DNA from: Novosphingobium sp.
GTDB taxonomy: Bacteria > Pseudomonadota > Alphaproteobacteria > Sphingomonadales > Sphingomonadaceae
Assembly (NCBI RefSeq): GCF_027531025.1
Contig: NZ_JAPZQX010000003.1
Span: 372,001 to 436,000, forward strand
DNA length: 64,000 nt
Direction of reading: 5' to 3'
In this document: positions 8,052 to 16,847 of the stretch, in pieces
Layout of the letters: every line of letters begins with the position of its first letter
How positions within the stretch are numbered: the stretch's first letter is position 1
Translations under genes and position numbers: made by a program
Notes under the pieces: generated by a model
Told to the model about the DNA's origin: nothing
Database searches by the model: none
The model's input: only the letters and a program-made list of their open reading frames with translations

Positions 8052-9437
8052 ATGGTCCGACTGTTCAAGCACTATATACCCCATGCGGTGATCCTGCTTG
8101 GTGCCATTGATGTGCTCCTGCTGTACCTCGCAGGTGACCTTTCATGGCGGCTCAGGGCATCGCAGATCGGGATGTTGCCGGGATCGGTCGAGGATCGGTT
8201 GTGGCAGCTGACGGCCTATGCCTCGGTCACGCTGGTGGCGATGATTTCGGTCGGGGTCTACGGCCCCGAGGCGCTCCGTTCGATGCGCTATGCCACGGCC
8301 CGCTTGCTGGTGGCGATCTCGCTGGGGATCATCGCCCTGGTCTTTGTCGACTTCACTATCGGTGGCGGGAATTTCTGGCGTTCGACAATGGCTTACGCCA
8401 TGGCCGGATCGATTGTCGCGCTGGTCATGAACCGCCTGGTCGTGGGTGGAATCCTGGGCGCGGCGGCCTTTCGCCGGCGGGTGCTGGTGCTGGGCGCCGG
8501 CCAGCGTGCCGAACGGTTGCGCCATCTCTCGGAACGTCCCGAAAGCGGCTTCGTGATCGTCGGCTTCGTGGCGATGACCGAGGCCGAGCCGCTGGTGAAG
8601 GATTCCATCGCCCGCACCGCGATCCACAACCTGACCCGCCACGTCGAAAACCTGGGGGTAAGCGAAGTGGTGCTGGCGCTGGAGGAACGGCGCAATGCCC
8701 TGCCGTTGGCCGATCTCCTGCGGATCAAGACCACCGGGGTGCACGTCAACGATTTCTCCAGCTTCATCGAGCGCGAGACCGGGCGGGTCGACCTGGATAC
8801 GGTCAATCCCAGCTGGCTGATCTTTTCCGACGGGTTCTCATCCGGCCGGGCCGTTTCGAGCGCGGCCAAGCGGCTGTTCGATATCGCCGCCAGCGCGCTG
8901 CTACTTGCCCTGACGGGCCCCGTCATCCTGCTGTTCGCGCTGCTGGTGAAGCTCGACAGTCGTGGCCCCGCTTTCTACCGCCAGACCCGCGTTGGCCTGT
9001 TTGGCGAACCGTTCGACGTGATCAAGCTGCGCTCGATGCGCACCGATGCCGAGGCCAATGGCGCCCAGTGGGCCAGCAAGGACGATCCGCGCGTCACCCG
9101 GATCGGCCAGTTCATCCGCAAGACCCGGATCGACGAACTGCCGCAGGCCTGGGCAGTGCTGAAGGGCGAGATGAGCTTTGTCGGCCCCCGGCCCGAACGG
9201 CCGGAATTCGTCGCCGACCTCGAGCAGCAGCTGCCCTATTATGCCGAGCGGCACATGGTGAAGCCCGGCATCACGGGCTGGGCGCAGATCAATTACCCCT
9301 ATGGTGCCTCGATCGAGGATTCCCGCCACAAGCTCGAATACGATCTCTACTACGCGAAGAATTACACGCCGTTCCTCGACCTGTTGATCCTGCTGCAGAC
9401 GCTGCGCGTGGTGCTGTGGAACGAGGGCGCGCGGTAA
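8052..9437 (+). CDS. Polyprenyl-phosphate sugar transferase, PEP-CTERM/exopolysaccharide type
   Basis: 461-residue membrane enzyme that transfers the first sugar phosphate onto undecaprenyl phosphate to start exopolysaccharide repeat units. The N-terminal third has several membrane helices. A Rossmann-like region follows (VLVLGAGQRAERL). The C-terminal bacterial sugar-transferase domain contains KRLFDIAAS, a reentrant hydrophobic helix, GPAFYRQTRVG, FDVIKLRSMRTDAE, TRIDELPQAWAVLKGEMS and FVGPRPERPEFV. It closely resembles the EpsB-like enzyme of PEP-CTERM loci. The stop is directly followed by the prsK ATG with no gap. The ACGGGGAC ribosome-binding site fixes the start. Confidence 0.92.
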   Translation: MVRLFKHYIPHAVILLGAIDVLLLYLAGDLSWRLRASQIGMLPGSVEDRLWQLTAYASVTLVAMISVGVYGPEALRSMRYATARLLVAISLGIIALVFVDFTIGGGNFWRSTMAYAMAGSIVALVMNRLVVGGILGAAAFRRRVLVLGAGQRAERLRHLSERPESGFVIVGFVAMTEAEPLVKDSIARTAIHNLTRHVENLGVSEVVLALEERRNALPLADLLRIKTTGVHVNDFSSFIERETGRVDLDTVNPSWLIFSDGFSSGRAVSSAAKRLFDIAASALLLALTGPVILLFALLVKLDSRGPAFYRQTRVGLFGEPFDVIKLRSMRTDAEANGAQWASKDDPRVTRIGQFIRKTRIDELPQAWAVLKGEMSFVGPRPERPEFVADLEQQLPYYAERHMVKPGITGWAQINYPYGASIEDSRHKLEYDLYYAKNYTPFLDLLILLQTLRVVLWNEGAR

Positions 9438-11570
9438 ATGGTGACGAGCCCGACCCTGTGGGATGCGATCGGCACCTTTGCCTGGGGCACGGGTGCTTTC
9501 GCGTGCCTGGCAATGGCCGCCACCCTGCCAGGGCGACGCGAGCGATTTGGCGCACTGCGCCCGCCGATTGCCCTTGCACTGTTTCTGACCGGGCTGTGGG
9601 CTTTGACCGGAGCACTGGCCGGCCCGGCATCACAGTGGACCGACCTCGCTGATACGGCGCGAAACCTCGGCTGGCTGCTGCTGATTTACCGGATGTTCGC
9701 GGTCGATGGACGCCATGCCAGCCTTGGGCCGGTGCGTCCCTTGCTGCTGGCGATTGCCTTTGTCGAAATGCTGCAAATGGCAATCGGCTTCCTGATTTCG
9801 TCCGGAATGATCGCCAGCGCACTGGCTTTCCATTCGGCCACCCTGCTGCGGCTGCTGGTGGCAACCGGCGGGCTGATGCTGGCGCACAACCTCTATGCCG
9901 GGGCCGCGCGCGAGGCGCGCTTGGTCCTGCGCTGGCCGGCCCTCGCGATTGCCGGATTGTGGGGGTTTGATCTCAATTACTTCACGGTTTCGTACCTGGC
10001 CGGTGCCACGCCGGACGGTCTGGCGGCCATGCGCGGCATCGAGGCCCTCGCGGCCGCCGCGCTGATTGCCATTGGCCTGCGGCGGGGCAGCGACGCGCTG
10101 CGGTTTCAGCCCTCGCGCTCGGTGATGTTCCAGTCGGCTTCGCTGCTGATCATTGGCGGATACCTGGTTTTCATGGTGATCATCTCGCGCTGGCTGGCCT
10201 GGGCGGGACAGGGGTTCACTGCCGAGCTGCAACTGGTGCTGGTCGGCACCGCTGCCGTCCTACTGGCCGCGCTGGTCTCGTCGCGGGTCTTGCGGGCCCG
10301 GTTGCGAGTCATGCTGACCAAGCACCTGTTCCAGCATCGCTACGACTACCGCGAGGAATGGCTGCGGTTTACCCGCACGATGGGGCGCGGTGGCGCTGAG
10401 GAAGCGCCCTTGCAGGAACGCGCAATACGGGCCGTGGCCGACATGACGGACAGCCCCGGAGGCCTGCTGCTGACCCCAACCGAGCATGGCAAGCTGGGCC
10501 TGGCCGCCCGATGGCAGTGGCCGACCGCCGATGTTCCGGCCGAGGCACTCCCGGCCAGGGCGGTGCAGGCCTTCGAGGTGGATGGTTCGGGCGGGTTCAT
10601 CATCGATCTCGATGAACTGCGCGGCGGCGATGGACCGAGGCAGGGACAGTGGGCACCGCCCCAGGAAGCCGTGCCGCAATGGCTAATGGACGAACCGCGC
10701 GCCTGGGCGATGGTTCCGCTACTTCATTTCGACCGGCTGGTCGGGATGGTCGTGCTGGCGCGGCCGACCGTGACGCGCCGGCTCGACTGGGAAGATTTCG
10801 ACCTGCTGCGCGTGGCGGGCCAGCAGCTGGCCAGCTACCTGGCCGAGCAGGCCGGGCAGGAGGCGCTGGCCGAGGCATCGCGGTTCGACGATTTCAACCG
10901 CCGCATCGCCTTCGTCATGCACGATATCAAGAACCTGGCCAGCCAGCTCGGCCTGCTGGCCCGCAACGCCGAAGCCCATGCCGAGAACCCCGAATTCCGG
11001 GCCGACATGCTGGTGACCCTGCGCAATGCCGCCGACAAGCTCAACGCGCTGTTGGCGCGGCTGTCGCGCTATGGCCACAGCACGGTGGAGCGGCTCGTCC
11101 CGGTCGATCTGGAACAGGTGGCAAAGCGGGTCGCAGGGCAGTTTCGGGCGGCCCACCAGGTCGAGGTCATCAGCAGTCAGCCTTGCCGGGTCACCGCGCG
11201 CGAGGAACTGGCAGAACAGGTGCTGGTCCACCTGGTCCAGAACGCGATCGACGCCAGCCCGCCCGATAGCCCGGTGTTCCTGCAAGTCGGCCAGGATGGC
11301 TTTGGCGGGGTGGTCGAAGTGATCGATTCCGGCTCCGGCATGAGCGCCGAATTCATCCGCAACGGCCTGTTCAAGCCGTTTGTTTCCACCAAGCCCGGCG
11401 GGTTCGGGATCGGGGCCTACGAAGCCCGCGAACTGATCCGGGCCATGGGCGGGCGGCTCGATGTCGAATCCCGCGAAGGGCTGGGCACCCGTTTTGCCCT
11501 GCGCCTGCCCCTGGCTGAAACGGCCGAACTGATCACCCATCTCACCACTTCTGACCAGAAGGTCGCATGA
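9438..11570 (+). CDS. prsK: PEP-CTERM system histidine kinase PrsK
   Basis: 710-residue sensor kinase. About 290 N-terminal residues form eight or more membrane helices. A GAF-like region follows (around 310-470), then a dimerisation helix with the phosphoacceptor His495 in FVMHDIKNLASQL, and an ATPase domain (NAIDASPPDSP, SGSGMSAEF, FVSTKPGGFGIGAYEA). The MHDIKN form of the H-box and the long membrane sensor are typical of PrsK in PEP-CTERM/exosortase regulatory pairs. The ATG abuts the preceding stop, and the end overlaps prsR by 4 bases, so translation is coupled. The signal sensed is unknown. Confidence 0.9.
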   Translation: MVTSPTLWDAIGTFAWGTGAFACLAMAATLPGRRERFGALRPPIALALFLTGLWALTGALAGPASQWTDLADTARNLGWLLLIYRMFAVDGRHASLGPVRPLLLAIAFVEMLQMAIGFLISSGMIASALAFHSATLLRLLVATGGLMLAHNLYAGAAREARLVLRWPALAIAGLWGFDLNYFTVSYLAGATPDGLAAMRGIEALAAAALIAIGLRRGSDALRFQPSRSVMFQSASLLIIGGYLVFMVIISRWLAWAGQGFTAELQLVLVGTAAVLLAALVSSRVLRARLRVMLTKHLFQHRYDYREEWLRFTRTMGRGGAEEAPLQERAIRAVADMTDSPGGLLLTPTEHGKLGLAARWQWPTADVPAEALPARAVQAFEVDGSGGFIIDLDELRGGDGPRQGQWAPPQEAVPQWLMDEPRAWAMVPLLHFDRLVGMVVLARPTVTRRLDWEDFDLLRVAGQQLASYLAEQAGQEALAEASRFDDFNRRIAFVMHDIKNLASQLGLLARNAEAHAENPEFRADMLVTLRNAADKLNALLARLSRYGHSTVERLVPVDLEQVAKRVAGQFRAAHQVEVISSQPCRVTAREELAEQVLVHLVQNAIDASPPDSPVFLQVGQDGFGGVVEVIDSGSGMSAEFIRNGLFKPFVSTKPGGFGIGAYEARELIRAMGGRLDVESREGLGTRFALRLPLAETAELITHLTTSDQKVA

Positions 11571-12934
11571 TGTCCGATCCCAAACCCAAGCTGCTGATCA
11601 TCGAGGATGACCCGGGGCTGCAGGCGCAGCTCAAATGGGCCTATCCCGACTTTTCGGTGATCATCGCCGGTGACCGCGCGAGCGCGCTGGCTGCCTTGCG
11701 CTCGGAAGAGCCCGGGGTTGTGACGCTGGACTTGGGCCTGCCGCCCGATCCTGACGGCACCAGCGAAGGCTTCGCCGTGCTGGATGCGATCATGGCACTC
11801 AAGCCCGATACCAAGGTGATTGTCGCCTCGGGCCACGGTGCGCGGGAAAGCGCGCTGCAGGCCATCGCGCGCGGGGCTTATGATTTCTACCAGAAGCCGG
11901 TCGATATCGAGACGCTGGGGCTGATCGTCCAGCGCGCCTGGCGCTTGCACCAGATCGAGGCCGAAAACCGGCGGCTGGCCAGCAAGAGCGACGATGGCAA
12001 CAAGGTGCTGGGTCGGATGATCACCGGTGCGCCGGAAATGGTGAAGGTGGCCCGGACGATCGAGCGGGTGGCCAACACCAATGTCTCGGTCATGCTGCTG
12101 GGTGCGAGCGGTACCGGCAAGGAACTGCTGGCGCGCGGCCTGCACGAGGCCAGCGACCGCGCCGGCGGGGCCTTCGTTGCGATAAACTGTGCGGCGATCC
12201 CTGAAAACCTGCTGGAAAGCGAACTGTTCGGGCACGAGAAGGGCGCCTTCACCGGCGCGGTCAAGACCACCGAGGGCAAGATCGAACTGGCGCACAGGGG
12301 TACCCTGTTCCTCGACGAAGTGGGTGACATCCCGCTGCCGCTGCAGGTCAAGCTGCTGCGTTTCCTGCAGGAACGGGTGATCGAGCGGATCGGATCGCGC
12401 AAGTCGATCGCGGTCGATACCCGCATCGTTTGCGCCACGCACCAGGACCTCGAAGCGATGATCGCCGCCGGCAGCTTCCGCGAGGACCTGTTCTATCGCT
12501 TGGCCGAGATCGTGGTGAAGATTCCGAGCCTGGCCGAACGGCCCGGCGATGCAGCGCTGCTGGCCAAGGCCTTCCTGGCCCGTTTCGCGCGCGAGATGAA
12601 CCCATCGGTCAAGGGTTTTGCCGCCGATGCGTTGGCCGCGATCGATGCCTGGCACTGGCCCGGCAATGTCCGCGAACTCGAAAACCGGGTGAAGCGGGCG
12701 GTCATCATGGCCGATGGCAAGCTGGTCAGCGCCGCCGACCTCGACCTGTCGGAACCGGGCGAGGCGGAGGACGAGGCGCTGAACCTCAAGAGCGCGCGCG
12801 AGGCGACCGACCGGCGCGTCATCCGCCATGCCCTGGCCCGGTGCGAGGGGAACATCTCGAACACGGCCAAGTTGCTGGGGATCAGCCGCCCGACGCTTTA
12901 CGACCTGCTGAAGCAATACGACCTGCATGCCTGA
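11567..12934 (+). CDS. prsR: PEP-CTERM system sigma-54 response regulator PrsR
   Basis: 455-residue NtrC-type activator. The receiver domain has phosphoacceptor Asp55 (VVTLDLGLPP). The AAA+ domain has Walker A LGASGTGKE, the sigma-54 contact loop GAFTGA and LFLDEVGDIPL. A Fis-type helix-turn-helix closes the protein (NISNTAKLLGISRPTLYDLL). It is the partner of PrsK just upstream and should activate RpoN-dependent promoters when phosphorylated. Its 3' end overlaps the next gene by 8 bases. In other bacteria PrsK/PrsR control PEP-CTERM protein and exopolysaccharide genes, and its targets here lie outside the window. Confidence 0.93.
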   Translation: MMSDPKPKLLIIEDDPGLQAQLKWAYPDFSVIIAGDRASALAALRSEEPGVVTLDLGLPPDPDGTSEGFAVLDAIMALKPDTKVIVASGHGARESALQAIARGAYDFYQKPVDIETLGLIVQRAWRLHQIEAENRRLASKSDDGNKVLGRMITGAPEMVKVARTIERVANTNVSVMLLGASGTGKELLARGLHEASDRAGGAFVAINCAAIPENLLESELFGHEKGAFTGAVKTTEGKIELAHRGTLFLDEVGDIPLPLQVKLLRFLQERVIERIGSRKSIAVDTRIVCATHQDLEAMIAAGSFREDLFYRLAEIVVKIPSLAERPGDAALLAKAFLARFAREMNPSVKGFAADALAAIDAWHWPGNVRELENRVKRAVIMADGKLVSAADLDLSEPGEAEDEALNLKSAREATDRRVIRHALARCEGNISNTAKLLGISRPTLYDLLKQYDLHA

Positions 12935-14753
12935 ACCGCGCCGCCTGTTGCTGGTCTGTGCTGCCGCATTGGCCCTGGCCGGGCCGCTGGCTGCCGCACC
13001 CGAAGCGGTCGGCGAACAGATGGCACAGGCGCGGGCGGCAGCGGCGCGCGGCGATGGCATTGCTGCCGAAGCCGAACTGCGCAAGGCGCTGGCCGTTGGA
13101 GCAAGCCGCACCGATGTGGCCGCCGCGATGGGCGAGGCCGCCCTGCTTCAGGGTGACCTGGTGCGGGCGCGGCAATGGCTTGAAGGGCGCAGCTTCGCGC
13201 CGGGGCAGGAAGCCTATGGCTGGCGGATGCTTGGCCGCCTGCTGCGGCTGGAAGGACGGCTGGTTGAAGCCGGGCAAGCGCTCGACCAGGCGCTGCAGCT
13301 GGCGCCCGATGATCCCCTGCTGTGGGTTGAAATCGCGCGGCTGCGCTATATCGGCGGGGAAGACCTGAAAGCGGTCGAGGCAGCCGACCGGGCCGTCCAG
13401 CTTGGGCCAGAAGAGCCCCGGGCGCTGGAATTGCAGGCGCAATTGCTGCGCGATCGGACCGGGCCGCTCGCGGCCTTGCCGCTGTTCGAACGGGCGCTGG
13501 AACTGGCGCCGGACGACCTGCGACTGTCCAACGAATATGCCGCCACCCTGGGCGATGCCGGACGGGCGGCGGAGATGGTCGCGGTAACCCGCGAGGTCCA
13601 TGAACGGAACCCGCGCGAGGTGGTGCCGTTCTATCAGCAGGCCGTAATCGCGGCCCGCGCCGGCAATGTCGATCTGGCGCGCAACCTGTTCAATCGCACG
13701 CGCGGCCAGTTGCGCGAACTGCCAGCGGCGATGCTGCTGCAGGGCGCGCTGGAGCTGGAGGCCGGTAATGTCACGATGGCGGTCGAACTGCTCGAACGGC
13801 TCGACCAGCGCCAGCCGGCCAACCCACGGGTTCAGGTGCTCTATGCCCGGGCCCTGTTTGCGGTGGGAGATTTCGATCGCCTGCACCAGCGCTTTGATGG
13901 CCTGGCCGCGCGGCCTGATGCGTCGCCTTATCTGTTGACCCTCTTGGGCCGGGCCTATGAACGGACCGGCAATCGTGCCGCCGCCGCCACCTTGCTGGAT
14001 CGCGCTGCCGCGCCCAGCCTGCCCCCAATCCTGCCGATGGCCGAGCCCGAACCACTCGGGATCCTGGCCGCAAGGTGGGGGGACAGCCCGGACCTTCCGG
14101 CCGCAACAGTCCCCTATGTTCGCAGCCTGCTGATGGCGGGGAACAAGGCGGAGGGCGGGGCAGTTGCTGCCCGGTTGCTGGCCAGCCGTCCGGCTGCGGC
14201 CGATGCGCTGGTCCTGGTCGGCGATACAGCGCTGGTTGCGGGCGCTTATGACCAGGCTTTCGCGGCCTATGACCGGGCAGCCCTCGTTCGCTATCCCGAC
14301 TGGCTGATGCTGCGGGCGACCGAAGCGCTCGACAAGGCCGGACGGGGCGGGGAGGCGGCAGCCGTGGCGGCGCGCTATGCGGCCGCATTTCCCGACAACC
14401 ATCTCGCCCTGCGCCTGCTGGCCGGGGCCACCGCGTTTTCCGGCGATTGGCCGCGCACTCGAGAACTGCTGGAACATCTCAACCGCCGCACCGGCGGCCG
14501 CGATGTTCGCCTGCTGGCCGATCTTTCGCTGGCTCAACTGCGGACGGGCGATGCCACTGCGGCGCTCGCCACCGCCGAAACCGCGCGGCGATTGCAGCGG
14601 GCCAGCCCGGTTGCGGCCCAGGCCAAGGGCATGGCACTGGCCGCGCTGAAGCGCGAGCCGGACGCGGCGGCGGCCCTGCTGGCCAAGGCGCAGCGCATCG
14701 GTGGCGATAATCTGTTGCTGCAGGAAGCGCGCGGCCAATTGCGGGCGCATTAG
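12927..14753 (+). CDS. Exported TPR-repeat protein of the PrsK/PrsR unit (PrsT-like)
   Basis: 608 residues with a signal peptide (RRLLLVCAAALALAGPLAAA) and then tetratricopeptide-like repeats almost throughout (LEQAL..P.D patterns such as ALDQALQLAPDDPLLW, LFERALELAPDDLRLS, AYDRAALVRYPDW). The final part is a helical repeat of the same kind. There is no lipobox cysteine, unlike many PrsT lipoproteins, so it is probably a soluble periplasmic protein. Overlap with prsR by 8 bases ties it to the PEP-CTERM-type unit. A scaffold role in polymer export or assembly is inferred. Confidence 0.8.
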   Translation: MPEPRRLLLVCAAALALAGPLAAAPEAVGEQMAQARAAAARGDGIAAEAELRKALAVGASRTDVAAAMGEAALLQGDLVRARQWLEGRSFAPGQEAYGWRMLGRLLRLEGRLVEAGQALDQALQLAPDDPLLWVEIARLRYIGGEDLKAVEAADRAVQLGPEEPRALELQAQLLRDRTGPLAALPLFERALELAPDDLRLSNEYAATLGDAGRAAEMVAVTREVHERNPREVVPFYQQAVIAARAGNVDLARNLFNRTRGQLRELPAAMLLQGALELEAGNVTMAVELLERLDQRQPANPRVQVLYARALFAVGDFDRLHQRFDGLAARPDASPYLLTLLGRAYERTGNRAAAATLLDRAAAPSLPPILPMAEPEPLGILAARWGDSPDLPAATVPYVRSLLMAGNKAEGGAVAARLLASRPAAADALVLVGDTALVAGAYDQAFAAYDRAALVRYPDWLMLRATEALDKAGRGGEAAAVAARYAAAFPDNHLALRLLAGATAFSGDWPRTRELLEHLNRRTGGRDVRLLADLSLAQLRTGDATAALATAETARRLQRASPVAAQAKGMALAALKREPDAAAALLAKAQRIGGDNLLLQEARGQLRAH

Positions 14754-14794
14754 GTCGCATTGCCTCTCGACAAGCGGCGCGCCAATCGCCAAGC

Positions 14795-14810
14795 TTAATC
14801 GGTCGATTAA
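14795..14810. promoter_or_regulatory. Palindromic operator-like site before the acyl-CoA transferase
   Basis: TTAATCGGTCGATTAA is a 7-bp perfect inverted repeat around GT, with outer AAG/CTT also pairing past one mismatch. It ends 17 bp before the ATG at 14828. The same pattern TTAATC-N4-GRTTWA occurs at 38962 and 50228 at nearly the same distance from start codons, so a shared repressor-type regulator is likely. Confidence 0.55.
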
Positions 14811-14827
14811 ACTTGGGAGCGAAAAGC

Positions 14828-15889
14828 ATGTCTGGCGGTGTTCTGGCGGGAGTGACGGTGATCGAATTGGCCGGGATTGGCCCGGGTCCGTTCTGCGGCA
14901 TGATGCTGGCCGATCACGGCGCGCGGGTGATCCGGATCGAGCGGCCCGGCACTTCCAGCCGGTTCGGCGATGGCGGCAATCGCGATATCCTGAACCGCAA
15001 TCGTGAGCGGATCGAGCTGGATCTCAAGGATCCGGCGGCGATCAGCGAGCTGAAGGAACTGGTGAAGAGCGCCGATGCCCTGATCGAAGGCTATCGCCCC
15101 GGCGTCATCGAGCGCATGGGGATCGGTCCCGAAGTGCTGCTGGCAATCAATCCCAAGCTGGTGATCGGCCGGATGACCGGCTGGGGGCAGGAGGGACCAA
15201 TGGCGCCGCTGGCCGGGCATGACATCAACTATATCGCCTTGTCCGGGGCGCTCCACACTTATGGCCGCAAGGGCGAAAAGCCGATCTTCCCGGTCAATGC
15301 CGTGGGCGATTTCGGTGGCGGCGGCATGATGCTGGCGTTCGGCGTGGTGGCCGGGATCCTGCATGCCCGCTCAGGCGGCGCGGGGCAGGTGGTCGATTGC
15401 GCGATGGTCGATGGCGCGGCGATCCTTTCGGCCATGACCTATACCTTCCTGGGCAATGGCCAGTGGCGCGATGAGCGTGGGGTCAACCTACTCGACAGCG
15501 GCACGCACTTCTACGACACCTATGAAACCAGCGACGGCAAGTACATCTCGCTCGGCTCGATCGAGCCGCAGTTCTATGCCCTGCTGCTGGAAAAGACCGG
15601 CCTCGCCGGCGATCCCGATTTCGCCCAGCAGATGAACCCGCTGAAGTGGGACGAACTGAAGGCCCGGATGACCGCGCTGATCCTGACCAAGACGCGCGAC
15701 GAATGGTGCGCGATCATGGACGGGACCGATATCTGCTTCGCGCCGGTGCTGAGTCTCAAGGAAGCGCCGCAGCATCCGCACAACGTGGCCCGGAGCACCT
15801 TCGTGGAGGATGGCGGCATGGTCCAGCCGGCCCCGGCGCCGCGCTTCTCGGCCACGCCGGCCCCGCCGGTCTCGCTGGCCGGGCGCTGA
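14828..15889 (+). CDS. Alpha-methylacyl-CoA racemase / CoA-transferase family III protein
   Basis: 353-residue cytoplasmic enzyme of the CaiB/BaiF family. The N-terminus (GVTVIELAGIGPGPFCGMML) carries the conserved CoA-binding signature, with DHGARVIRIERPG, LNRNRERIELDLK, GYRPGVIERMG and the NAVGDFGGGGMML region typical of alpha-methylacyl-CoA racemases. The racemase acts in breakdown of branched-chain, terpenoid or steroid side chains, while related enzymes move CoA between acids. The start is ATG 14828, with GGGAGC 7 bases upstream. A palindrome sits just before it. The next gene starts 4 bases after its stop. Confidence 0.88.
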   Translation: MSGGVLAGVTVIELAGIGPGPFCGMMLADHGARVIRIERPGTSSRFGDGGNRDILNRNRERIELDLKDPAAISELKELVKSADALIEGYRPGVIERMGIGPEVLLAINPKLVIGRMTGWGQEGPMAPLAGHDINYIALSGALHTYGRKGEKPIFPVNAVGDFGGGGMMLAFGVVAGILHARSGGAGQVVDCAMVDGAAILSAMTYTFLGNGQWRDERGVNLLDSGTHFYDTYETSDGKYISLGSIEPQFYALLLEKTGLAGDPDFAQQMNPLKWDELKARMTALILTKTRDEWCAIMDGTDICFAPVLSLKEAPQHPHNVARSTFVEDGGMVQPAPAPRFSATPAPPVSLAGR

Positions 15890-15893
15890 TCGC

Positions 15894-16847
15894 TTGCTGA
15901 GCCGCATCGACCCGATGGTGCGGCTGCTCGCGCTGGCGATCGGCCTGGCGCTGCTCGTGCCGGTCCACGGGGGCTGGCGCGATGCCGCGCAGTTTGTTGC
16001 CAACGCGGCAGTCTTCCTGCTGTTTTTCCTGAATGGCTTGCGCCTGCCGCGCCACGAGGTGCTGGCCGGCATGGGCAATCACCGCCTGCTCTGGCCGCTG
16101 GTTGGCTGGGTCTATGGCGCGATGGCATTGGGCGGCTGGCTGGTCTGGCAGGGCGGGCAGGGGTGGATGCCACCCTTGCTGGCGCTGGGGTTCCTGTACC
16201 TGGGGTGCCTGCCTTCAACCGTGCAATCGGCCACGGCCTATTCCTCGCTCGCCGGGGGCAATGTTGCCGCCTCGGTTGTCGCGGCGGCGCTGCTGAATAT
16301 CCTCGGCGTGTTCTTCACCGCCCCGCTGTTCTCCTTGCTGGCGGGGAGCGGGGCGGCGACGTTCGATGCCTCTGGCCTGCTCAAGGTGGTCACGATCCTG
16401 CTGATCCCGTTCCTGCTGGGTCAGGCCTTGCAGGGGCGGCTCGGCGGCTGGGTGGCGGGCAATCGCCAGCTGGTGACGCGGATGGATCGCAGCTCGATCG
16501 CCATTGCGGTCTATGTCGCCTTTTCGGGTGCGGTCGAGCAGCGCTTCTGGGAGCGGATCGACCTGGCGGGGTGGGGCTGGCTGCTGGGCGGTACAATGCT
16601 GCTGCTGGTCTTTGGTCACCTTGGGGCCTGGCTGTTGGCGGGGTCAATGCGGCTGGACCGGCCCACCAGGATCACCTTCCTGTTTGCCGGCGCGCAGAAA
16701 AGCATCGCCATGGGCGCCCCGCTGGCCACCGTGCTGTTCCCACCGGCGGCGGCAGGGATCGTGCTGCTGCCGATCCTGCTTTACCACCTGGTTCAGCTGG
16801 TGATCGCCGCGCCGATTGCAGCCCGGCTCAATCCGCCTGTCCGTTAG
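15894..16847 (+). CDS. Bile-acid:sodium symporter-like transporter (YfeH family)
   Basis: 317-residue inner-membrane protein with about nine or ten hydrophobic helices, resembling the SBF-like (YfeH/P7) branch. Typical segments are LLFFLNGLRLPR, LGFLYLGCLPSTVQSA, SSLAGGNVAASV, DRSSIAIAVYVAFS and FAGAQKSIAMGAPLATVLF. The start is set at TTG 15894, which keeps the family N-terminus (LSRIDP) and lies 4 bases after the preceding stop. ATG 15915 is the alternative. Substrate is unknown, presumably an organic anion. Co-transcription with the acyl-CoA racemase hints at a carboxylic acid. Its stop overlaps the convergent DUF475 stop. Confidence 0.85.
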   Translation: MLSRIDPMVRLLALAIGLALLVPVHGGWRDAAQFVANAAVFLLFFLNGLRLPRHEVLAGMGNHRLLWPLVGWVYGAMALGGWLVWQGGQGWMPPLLALGFLYLGCLPSTVQSATAYSSLAGGNVAASVVAAALLNILGVFFTAPLFSLLAGSGAATFDASGLLKVVTILLIPFLLGQALQGRLGGWVAGNRQLVTRMDRSSIAIAVYVAFSGAVEQRFWERIDLAGWGWLLGGTMLLLVFGHLGAWLLAGSMRLDRPTRITFLFAGAQKSIAMGAPLATVLFPPAAAGIVLLPILLYHLVQLVIAAPIAARLNPPVR

